Shown here piece after piece: positions 49,801 to 61,800 of a stretch of DNA of 64,000 bases. Position 1 is the first letter of the stretch. The number at the start of each line of letters is the position of its first letter. The notes below the pieces were generated by a model. It saw only the letters and a list, made by a program, of their open reading frames with translations. It did not search any database and was not told where the DNA came from. The stretch is from Ditylenchus dipsaci (Eukaryota > Nematoda > Chromadorea > Rhabditida > Anguinidae), in NCBI GenBank assembly GCA_004194705.1, contig SADC01000062.1, forward strand, positions 1 through 64,000, written 5' to 3'. The position numbers were made by a program, and so were the translations under genes.

Positions 49801-52800
49801 GAACTCCACCGTCATCTGCTGGCTCCTTCCAATCCAGACTGCATCCATTTTTGTGCACATTGGAGATGTTCAATGGCCCGCGAGGATCAGTGGGACGATC
49901 AAGCACGACCACCTAGAAAGTCAAATGTGTTATATTTCATTAAAATTTATGACCTGAAGAACCTTTATGGTAAAACTTGTATTAAGCTACAACCCAAAAC
50001 TGAACATGCAAAAGTTGACGAATAGTTTCGGTTTGGAGGACTCCCACCACCACTCGAAAATAGGTTAATTTATAACAAAGGTAAAACTTTATGGCTTCAC
50101 AATATAAGTGATTTGCTAAGTACCCGTCATTCTTAAGCTGCCCTCATACTCCCGCGGGACCTGTTACACGGGGCAAGTGCCCCTAAAGCCACGGGACACT
50201 GCTATTTTTCAATCCTGCCAACAGAGTTGATGGTAAATCGACCCTGCTCTACATGATAGATATAATATAATACTTTTTAAACATTGAAAAATGATTTTAG
50301 GCTGTTCCGTAGGTCCTGTCTCGTGGTACAAATCTGGGAAATTGTCCCGTGGGACAGCCTAAAACCTGTTTTCAATAGTTATTTAAAAAAATTGGCATGT
50401 CTATGTTGTAGAGCAGGGTCAATTTTCTCATGAATATGTTTAAAGCTGTGAAAAATGATGGCTGGGAGCCGAGATACTAGAAAAAGATGTCTGAAAAAAT
50501 GTGCCCTGTATCTCGGGAGTATGAGGGGAGCCCTAGAATTTTTACCCTACTACTCTCTGGTCTAGATTGATGTAAAAAGCATGAAAACCAACCTTTACAG
50601 GTGCTGTATCCATTCCGCTGTCATTCTTAGCAGTGATGTTGAAAGTACCGGTGTCCCCCTAACAGCCCTCTTTACCACAAATTTAGTTCTGTAGTCTACA
50701 TTAGTGATCTTCATTCTGTCATCCGATTCAATGGCTCTTCCGCCAAAGTCCCAGGTACAGGTGGTGGAGGCTCACCGGACACTGGCACATCAAATTGGAA
50801 GGTTTGACCGGCTTTGACTCTGATCTCCTCAAGTGCGCTTCTGTCAATCACTGGAGGAACTGAAATAGAATTATTCAAGACAACACCAACGTCATAGAAA
50901 CTATGTGTAGTAAAAAAGTCTAAATACTACGATGGGTCTCTAAAAAATTAAATATTTTGAGTCCAGTCACTGGATTCCAGTGACAGTCCCACCCAGAGGC
51001 CATTCAGGTACCAGGACTTAAACCTAGCAGATCAAACAAAAAATAGTCGTTTAGACAGCATATCCCGAAAAATTGATTTTTCAAGCTAAGCCGACCTATC
51101 CATAGAAGTTTTGAATTTAATTAGAAAGAGTTACGACAATAAAAAAGTGGACCATTTATGTGAACGACATGAAGTTTTAGGCATTCCACCAAAAATGTAT
51201 TTTTCTTTGACTATTATATGCGAAGGATGGAAAGCTTGGCTTACATTAATTGTCGCTCAACTACTTTGACCCGAATGCCTACCATTTCTGTCCTTGGCCA
51301 TGATGGCATCAGAAGGGTCGGAAGGAGTTCCCTTGCCAGCTTTATTCTTGGCAACTATTCTGAACTCATACTCTTCACCCTCATGCAAGTTGCCAACTGT
51401 GGCTTGCGGACAGTCAGCTGGCACAGTCAACACTTCTTTCCATTGAGGCGAAAACTTTTCCTTCATTTCCACCACATATTCTTCGATTGGAGCACCGCCA
51501 TCTGAAAAAGTGAAATATAAATTTTATCCGTTAGTTTTCCGTCTATACTACATTTTGTAGACTGCCCCACGACTCGGTACATTACACGACTCGGTACACT
51601 TTTTTTCAAATTCGCGCCTTTTCGTGCTCAGTCTGCGGCACACGTTTGAGCCCACCCTAACATGCGCTGGCATACCTTTGCCTAAGCCTAAGTTAAAAAA
51701 AGGTTACAAAAACATGCAAAAATCCGAAGTTTCAAAACGCGCGAATTCGAAAAAAGTGTACCGACTCGGTACTGCCGAGTCATAATTTGTACCGAGTCGT
51801 GGTTATACCCATTTTGTATGCGATCTGCGCACCGTAGTTACGTATTGGCAATAATTTTCGTTATACAGTCGACGCTCTTACTTAGGACACCCCTCACTTA
51901 GGACAGAAGTTCGTTCCCACCTCGAGTCAGACACTTTTTTAGCTCTATTTTTAAAAACTTTTTCTAGTTCTGTTTTGACAGTCTGACCCCAAGTATCGCA
52001 AGGATTCCGATTTTCCGATCGTTTTCTAAAAGCCCTAATTTTTTGCTCTGTAAAAGCAAAAGCTCTTAGTTAGGACAGGCTCTATCGAAAATACCTGTTT
52101 TTTAAGTAGAGTTTTGGCTTTTTAGAGCAAAAACATTGGGATTTTTGAAAACCATCCGTAAAATCAGAATCCTTGCAATATTTGGACCAGACTGTCGAAA
52201 CAGAACTGGCAAAGGTATTAAAAGCTTGAAGTAAAAAAAGTGCCAAACCCGGTAAATTGGCCGGTCCCTTGGGTGTCCTAAGTAAAAGCGTCGACTGTAT
52301 GAAACTTTCACCAAAAGTTATGATACGGGTTTCACAAATGGTTTTTTTGCCATTTTCATACAACCACAGTTTCTTTCCGTCAAAGATAATATACCGTATA
52401 ACCTCTAATAGACGGGCATGCCCTTCTATTTTTCAACCCTAAAAATCGAAAAAAAATATTTTGATTTTGAGATTTTTGGGTACTCAAAAAAATCTAAAAA
52501 GCGGAATCAACTAAGATCGAGGTGATCAAGAAAACGCAAAAAACAGATTTGCAAAAAAAAAATTTTTGCGCTGAGATATAGGTCTTTGAGGGTGCCGTGT
52601 ATTAGAGGGTGCCCGTCTAATAGAGGTTATACGGTAGTCCTATTACTGCTTCCGTGTCTATGGAAGCTGTGTCATATGCGCTTTGTCTGGATAAATATTC
52701 TCGTATTGTATGCTCTGCCGGTTGTGAAAGCCAGCCGCGGGCTAAATCAGCAAATCCGAAGGATGGGCACCCTCCTATTAAAAGTTAATGGGTTGGCTAA

Positions 52801-55800
52801 AGCTGTGGCTGAGGAAGGAATTCGAAATTGTATCCAGCTCGTGCTGAGGTACTCCCAGGGTCATCTACAAGTATACAATATAATAAATATACAGTATATG
52901 TAAGTTACCACCTCAACTCAAAACATTTTAAATATTTTGTAAACCGCCTGCGTTTTTTGTAGTCGGCGCTTGATTTAGGTACTGGTCGCACAGCAGTATT
53001 GCAGGAGCACCCCGTACGCCCATAGGCGTACCCAGGGGGGGGGTGCTAGCCAGGCTATATAACACCCCCCCCCTGTCAAAAAATCCTGGTACACCTATGC
53101 TCGTGCCGTTACTGCTTGTAGCTCATTTCAATAATTGAAAAAATAACTGACCATCAGTTGGCGGAGTCCATTTCAAATCCGCATGGTCTTTGCCCCAATC
53201 GGTCACCTCTGGTTTGCCTGGCTTGCCGGCTGTGTCATATGGTTCCTTGCAGTTATTTTCTCAAATGTTTCCAGTGGTTCCGACTCTCCTTCCTCGTTGA
53301 CAGCTGAGACTCGGAACTTGTAGTCATGGTTGGGTATCAGGTTTTCCACTTTCACCTGGGTGTCGTCGCCAGTGATCTTAATGGCTGGGACCCAGCGGCC
53401 GGTTGTGAAGTCCAGCTTCTCTACCACATAATTCTCAATCGGGCTCCACCATCATCTTTTGGTGGTTTCCAGTCCAGGGTCACATTGTCAGCGTGGATGT
53501 CACTGACGGTTTAGAGGACCTTCAGGCGCGGATGGCTTGTCCACAACCACCACCTTGACCTCCTTGGAGTCCTGTCCATTTTCATTGACCGCTTTGATGG
53601 TGTAGACACCGCTGTGGGAGCGCTCTGTGCTCCGAATCTGCAGCTTGGTTTTGTTGGGCTCATCGTTGTCGAGTTTGACTTTGCCGCCTTGATGGATCTC
53701 AGAGTGGTCTGGGTAGTACCAACTGATGGTAGGAGCAGGCTCTCCTTCCACAGCCACATCAAAGTTGATCATGGAACCCGCCTTGATCTTTAGTGGAGCT
53801 ACATCACCAATCTTGGGAGGCACTGAAATTTAAAATATTGTACACCCATTTATTTTAATTTGTATGAGAGTATTTTCTAGTTGATCAGAGTAGACAAAGG
53901 TCTGTTGTCATGCATGCAACATTCTTAGTTTGTATCTCTTATTTCGGTAACTGTGTTGCTTGTATCACTTATTGCCAACATTCGTAGGTAGAGGATAGAG
54001 TAGTTATAATTAAAAGGGTCGCTTTGTAAAGGATGGGTTGGAGTAACAAGACGTCAGTCTTTTATTTTTGCAACCCATCAAAAAGACGGAAAATTATTAA
54101 TAGTTATACAGTCGACTCTCCCAATAACATACACCCAAAAGTTCGTTCGCGCCTAGGGTCCGACACTTTTTTTAGCTCGATTTTCTAATTTTTTGCTGAT
54201 TCTGTTTTGACAGTCTGCAGCAAATATCGTAAGGATTTCGATTTTGCCAATCATTTTTGCAGAAAACAATGATTTTGACATTTAAAAAGCAAAAACTTCC
54301 ATTAACATACACCGAAATCCAAAACAGGTGTATGTTAATGGGAGTTTTTGCTTTTTAAATGTCAAATCATTGTTTTCTGCAAAAATGATTGGCAAAATCG
54401 AAATCCTTACGATAATTGCGGCCAGACTGTCAAAACAGAATCAGCAAAAAAATTAGAAAATCGAGCTAAAAAAGTGTCGACCCTATGCGGGAACGAACTT
54501 TTGGGGTGTATGTTATTGGGAAAGTCGACTGTAGTTACTCTTTTAATCAGGTGTATTGCCGACGGTCGATTCAACGAGGTCATAAAGGTTCGTTCCAGCC
54601 TTAAAATCGTAGAGATTACGATTTTATCGATCGTTGTGAAGAATAAAAAACTTCCGCCTTTCAACTTTCGATTTAACTGCACTCTATTCGAAAATATGGT
54701 GTCGTTAAATCGAAAGTTTCGAGTATAAGTGGCAATTTTTTTTCTTTTTTTAAAAGACCGGTGAAATCGTAATCCCTACGATGTTCTACACCAGACTGAC
54801 GAATCAGAACTTGAAAAACTTTCCAAAATCAGCTTGAAAAAAGTATCGGACACTAGGCGAGAACGAATTTCTTGAGATGTCGTTAAATCAAGCGTCGACT
54901 GTACGTAGCAAGCAGGTAAAAAAGATTTTACTGCCAAAAAAAAGTTAAAAACTCACAATTCCTTGGTTTTGCAATGATCGGCTTGGATGGGTCAGAAGGA
55001 TCAGAGGGTCCGCCTTTGTTGACAGCAATCACCCTGAATTCATACTCCTCTCCCTTGGTCAAGTCTGGCACAGTTGCTTGGAGCACATCAGCAGGCGCAG
55101 TCACAGCTGGCTCCCACCTGCCATACTTGCTTCTCTTTTCAATCTGGTATTGCTCAATGGGAGCTCCTCCATCGTTGCTTGGTGCTGCCCACTTCAAATC
55201 CACATGGTCGGAGTCCCAGTCTGTGGCCTCTGGTGCTCCTGGTTTGTCTGGCCTTTCGAATGGGTTTTGGCTTGTACTGTGTTTTCACTGTCCAGAGGAT
55301 CAGATTTGCCTTCTGCATTCACAGCCTAAATTTACAAAAAAAATTTCAAATATTCAGACAGGCAGTTAGAATTTTGGCACTTATGTACTTCGGGTAGCCC
55401 CTAGGTAAGATCTTAGGATTAGGCTAGGGCAAAGGTAGGCTAACGTATCTTAGGACCGACTCAAACGTCTTTGCTTAACTACAACGACGTGAAAAAACAT
55501 GTTTGAGTCCGTCCTAGCATATGCTGGCCTACTCTCGTCTAAGTCTAAGCCTAAGACCTCACCTAAGACCTTCCCACCCCTCCCCCTCTCCCGACTAGAA
55601 AGCCTTTTTTTCGAGTCCGGGTATCTGGTCCTGAATATTTCGGGTGCTCTCAAAATTTAACTTAAGTATTTGGACCCCATCCATAATTTACTTATCTGGA
55701 ATACAAGTATTGAAGTCCAACCCAAATTTCAAGCCATCCATCAGCTTTCCCACCACAATCTTTAATTTTTTTGCAAGTTATTACTTTGACACGGAATCTG

Positions 55801-58800
55801 TAGTGAGACCCCTTTGTCAATCCATCAGCCACAAAGTGAGGGTCTTGAGCCTTGCCGACTGGCACCCATATTCCATCTCTAGTGTCTTGTCTTTCCACTT
55901 CATAGTGTGAGATTGGATCACCACCATCGTCTTCCGATGCTTTCCAGTCTAGAGTTATTTGGTCTTCGAATATGTTGGATGGTTCTAGTGGTCCTTTTGG
56001 TGCTGATGGTCTGCCTTTGACTTTGAGCTGAAATACAAAAAAGTTAGTTATACTTCACCTAAAACCCAGTCAACTTTCAAAATACCTGAATGGTGACACT
56101 GTCAGTGCCACTGTCATTGGTTGCAGTGATGGTATAAGCACCACTTTGCTTGCGCACAGCCTTGCTGATGGCAAATTTGCTCAAGTAGTCCACGCTGCTG
56201 TCTATATCCACACCTTGGGGTTCTCCTAAAATCATTTGGTACTGACTCTCATACAGTCTTCTCAACACGTTATCATAGTTCGAACTATGTATAAAAAAAA
56301 TCAAGATTTTTAATGGCTTTCAGAAATGTAAAATTCTTTTGGGTTTATTTGGAACCCATTCGAATTTCGTGAGGTATCATTTGCCAAACCCTTGTAAAAA
56401 TTTCTGTGTGACAAACCTCCATTGAAAGACCATGTGACTCGTGGTGCTGGCTCTCCATCAATCTTTACGTTGAACTTGATGCTGCCTCCAACCTTGATGT
56501 CTGAGTCTTCCAGATCTTCGCGGTGGATGTGCGGAGCCACTGAAATAGGATGAGATGTAACCTTTTGTGATCTTTTTGAAAAAACACGTTACAGTCGACG
56601 CTCTCCATAACGGACCCGAAGGGACCGACTTTTTTGTCCGTTATAGTGATCGTCCGTTAAGTAGAGCGTCAATTTAGGTCAATTTATACTAACTCTAACC
56701 AAATCTGACAAATTTTTTGTCCGTTATGGAGAGCTGTCCATTATGGAGGGGGTCCGTTATGGAGAGCGTCGACTGTACTCGATTTGACGTCTTTCAAGCG
56801 ACCGTCCAAAAGGGGGCGTTAAATCGAGCGTCGTTGTATCGAGCGTAAATTTGACTAAAAATCAAACAAAATCGTTCCGAAATATGGAACGTTAAATCGA
56901 GAGGGTCTTAGATTCGAGGGTTCTACTGGAGAATCCATTTCCACTTTTTGCCTTGATCCCCTGTTGTTGTTTTTTGTAAAAAAATAGTTTGGTCCTTCTT
57001 TTGTTTTCTAATGTGATCATGGTGACTGAGGTGGTCATGGTGATTACGACGATAATGGTTAACATAATCACCCTAACCACCATATTCAATTTAAAAAACA
57101 ACAGGGGACCAAAGCAAAAAAAACGAGGGTCGTAGATTCGAGCGTCGTTTTATCGAGCTTTGACTGTAGTCTAAAATTCGGTTGCTACCAATGGTCGCTC
57201 TGTTTAAAAATTAGTTTTTAAGTAACTAGTTCACAGCGTCTTCATAGAGGGGAGCCTTAAACTAGGATCGAACAGGAGCCTCTTTTTTTCATTTTCCACT
57301 TTTTTCACTTAATAACTTTACAGTCGGTGTTATATTTTGGGTAAGCTACAAAGCTGTTGCTATGAAATTGTGGATAGATTCCAGCAAATATTCACTATGG
57401 GACAGCACTCACGGCGTGTATCCGATTGTGGCTCCAGAGAAGATACCGTATTTCCTCTAATAAGCGCCCGGGGCGCTTATTTTTCAAACCCCCAAAAAAT
57501 CGGGAAATTTGGAATTCGATTTCGAGATTTTTGGTTGCTGAACCAAAATCTAAAACGTGGAATCGGTTGAGCTCGTGGGAGTTAAGGAAACGTATCAAAC
57601 AGCTTTGCAAAATATTGCTTCTACACTGAGATACAGACCCTCAAAGTCGAGGGGGGGGGGGCGCTTATTAGAGGAAATATGGTAGGCTATGTGGCTACAA
57701 AATCAACATTTGTTATAGCAGATAATGCTTGGAGGATGTAGATAAAATCTTGCAAGTCTAGGCTAAAGTACTCTGTTTGGCCAGAGTCAAAAGTGAGTTT
57801 TTTCGAGGGCAAAGTATTTCATAAGCACTAAAACAATAAAAACATCAAACAAGTGTGGGAAGGACAATTTTCGAAAAAAAAAATTTTTAGATTGCCTTGG
57901 TCCCCCTGTGGTTTTTGGTTAATTATTGCCTTGGTTCCCCCAATAATTTTTTTGGTCATTTTTCGACTTAAACACCTTTGTTGAACCTAAAGAGATGGAA
58001 CTAGAAGTTCTAGTCTAGAGCATAGTTTTGAACACTGGGGCCTATCGCAAAAATAAACTCTGGTATGCATGTTTTCCAAGCATCCAGAGTCACTTTCGAG
58101 TGATTTGTGTCTAAGGTATGTGGGTGTGCGCATCTCAACTCCAAGCCCCAAGCCCTTCGGGGTCGCAGGGGGCTTGAGAGTTAGAGATACGCGCACTCAC
58201 TTACCTTAGACATGATTCCGAGAAGTACTCTTGGTCAAAATGCATAAAGAAGCTCTTTTTGCAAAGCTCCAGTGACCGAAAGGGGGTAAAATACAGAAAA
58301 TGACCAAAACCCATAGGGAAGACCAAGAAAAAAATTGACCGAAAACCACATACGAGGGGGACCAAGGCAGCCGAAAAAATATATTTTTTGAAAAATGTCC
58401 TTCCCACACTTTTTTTTGACGTTTCTATCGTTTTCAGGGTTTATGAAATACTTTGCCCTTAAAAAACTCGGTTTTGGCTCTGGCCAAATAGTGTATTCCT
58501 GCCCAAGCCTGCCCTTTCAAAGCCACTCCGTACTGCGCATCCGAGTGCGGCGCCAAAGAACTCAAACGATTCGCTTAACTATTTCCGTAATATCCATATA
58601 AGCTTATTATGTAACCCATTTCTTCAGTTATAAGAATTTTTATATATTCCACACTCAGTCGTTCACCGTGAAGTGGTATTATCTATTCCGATACACTTGT
58701 AATAATTGCTTTGTTGAACTAGTACATTGATATAAGTCCCTATTGACAGTTCATACCTTCTTCAGAAGGCCGTGCTGCTTTTTTTACACGTATGCAATTC

Positions 58801-61800
58801 CTTTTTAGGATTAAACCAACTAAATGCCAGAACTTACAATGTCTTGGTTTCGCAATTACAGAGTCAGTAGGATCGGATGGCTCACTCAGACCTGCTTTGT
58901 TTTTAGCCAACACTCGGAACTGGTATTCTTCTCCCTGCCGAAGACCACCCACAGTTGCTTTATTGGTTCCAGCTGGCACATGTTCTGCTTCCACCCATCT
59001 GCCATTAGAGTCTCTCTGAAAATCAGGAGGTAATGAGTCAAGTTAGTAGAAGGGATTGGTAAGAGAAACCTTTTCAATAATGAATTCCTCAATGGGTGCA
59101 CCTCCATCATTGGGCGTCTTCCATTCAATGTCCACATGGTCCTTGTCCCAGTCGAGCACAGCCGGCTTTTCAATCTTGTCAGGCACTTCAAATGGATTTT
59201 TGGCTAGGGTTGGATCTTTAGTGGTCAGAGGATCGGATTCGCCTTCTTTATTGACTGCTCGGACACGGAATTGATACCTGGAAAATGAGTTAGCATTAGT
59301 CAACTACAGGGTGGCGCAAAAAACGCGGCCACTTGAAAAAAAATTTGCGTAGGTAGCTCCTTGCCACATCGATATCCCCAGGAAAATCGATGGCAGTGGT
59401 TAAGCTATCTAGGAGCTTTGTGGTGTCTCTTTTTCACAGCCGTCATTGTTGAGGAGGTTTCCGAGGGCTTGCCACCCAAAATGGGAAACCGACCGGGCAA
59501 GAGATTACGTACTTCAATTCCTTTAAGGTGGCCGAATTTTTTCGCGCCACCCTGTATTTGCCAATGTGCGCACATGGCGAAAAAATTAAATGGAACATCA
59601 CCGTGACCGGGCGAAATTTAAAATAGATGAAAGTCATATAAAAAGGGCGTATGATTGTTTGTTGGGTTGCGACACTTACACGAATAAGGCTTAGCGAAAG
59701 TTTGAGTAGCAATGAAAATTTTTTGAAAAATTCAGGAATGTATTAAGGAATATAGTCAATGATCTTCACTAACTCACAGTCATTAAATTTTTTTTTTAAA
59801 TAGAGTCAGATCTAAATATAGTGAACACTTCCAAGCTGGACTGTCGCTTTTCCATTTCGACATTCAGACAAGCAGACTGTCTTATGTGTGACAGTGACAC
59901 CCTTTTTCAAAAAAGTCTATTACTTTATTAAAGTCTACGAGTCTAAATGGCGATTAATATTAGATTTAAAATAAGAATTGAAATCTGGAAATGGAGAAGT
60001 TTAGCGTATAATAATTTCAAAGGGCGATGAGGACAGCAGAAATTCAAAGTGGCTATGTGGTCGGCTTACTCCAGGGTTCGTAATGAAAAATTTCGAAAAA
60101 AGGACATTTGGGTAAAAGAAAGACATTTTGACCATTTTTGAACAAAAAGGGTAATTTATTCAGTGATTATTGCTATTTAGGAGCGAAAAAAAAGATTTTG
60201 ACTAAAAACTTTAAAAATAGAAAAGGGTGCGTACACTTTTGGTGGTTTTCGGGACAAATGTCCCAAAAACCACCAAACGTCTTAACAAAACGCCAAGCCT
60301 TTGAAATTTGAATTTTATGATTATTTTTTTGTGCGGTCGTGTGTGTTTTCTATTATTTTTGCTCTCTTGTTTTTTTTACCAAAGTCTCATTGTTGGGTAT
60401 CGTCAAAGTTTCTGGGTGATTTTTATGGTCATTGTCTTAGAAGATGGTCTGTAAGTGACTTTTCCCCAAAATTACGTCGTCTGGTGGTAAAGTGGTTAAA
60501 AATCTTGGGACACTCTGTACAATTATGCCAACTTCACACCAATTTCACTTTACACTAACTTCACACTAAAAAACAGGTCTGAGGCTCAAACTTAGTTTTT
60601 AGTGTGAAGTTGGTGTGATTTCCTGAATTTTTTTTTTTTCAGGGTGTTTGACCACTCGATCGATAGAGAAAAATCTCAGCGACAAAACGGTTTAAAACAT
60701 GCGAGAAAAAAATCAAAATATGTGATTAAAGGGGCACAGCGTTTCAAAAGTCAAAAATCTATTTGATTCATTTTTAGATTTTCACGAAGGTGTATATTAT
60801 AGCGAGAGTTGACTGTACACAATTATGGGAGGTACATCGGCGTTCAACTACTCAATAGTTGCTACTCTCCGCTAAGCTAAAACTAGGCAAGTTTAGGCCA
60901 GCCTATGTTAAAATGAAATTAAACATGAGTAAAAGATATGTTTGAGCCCACCCTAACATACGCCGGCCTGCCCTTGTCTGAGCCTAGAAAGTCTTACAAA
61001 ACAACAGGGGGAACCAAGGCAGACCCCCTCCCCCTCATTGTAGAATAGAGCCAAACCTAGTTATTAACTGTTAGTCTAGAAGAAAATATTGTCTACTACT
61101 ACAAAACAAATTTTATGACGAAACGTCCCTTACGACGAAACGGCTTACGTCGAAACAGCTTTGCGACGAAGCGGTTTTACGACGAAACGTCCGTGTCCCC
61201 CCTGGAGCACTTCTGCCAAAATTGCGAACTGGATTATCAGACCTGTGACGCGAGAGTGAAGACTTAGAATTTTGTGGAAAAGTCACTTGCCGACCATCTT
61301 CTAAGACAACGACCATAAAAATCACCCAGAAACTTTGACGATACCCAGCAATGAGACTTTGGTAAAAAAAACAAGAGAGCAAAAATAATAAAAACACACA
61401 CGACCACACAAAAATAATAATGAAATTCAAATTTCAAAAGTTTGGCGTTTTGTTAAGACGTTTGGTAGTTTTGGGACATTTGTCCCGCTCACCACCAAAC
61501 GCCCCTATGCCATAAAAAGGTCCCGAAAAAGGACAAATCTTTTTTAAAAAGGACGATTGCAAACCCTGACTCACTCAGTAGCTGATTTAATCAAAAATAT
61601 TTTATGAAAGAAATCTCAAAGTTATTTTTGGGTTCTGAATGACAGCTTGTGATACTTTGAGAAAAACTATGTACTTATTTGTGCGAACCATTGGTTGTGC
61701 TCGTTAGATATGGAAGCGTAGGACTTAGCAAGATTTTGAGGTGTCCTTACACCGGTTAACGATCTTGAAATTTCCTCGTGAATTTCATCTTAAAATTTCA

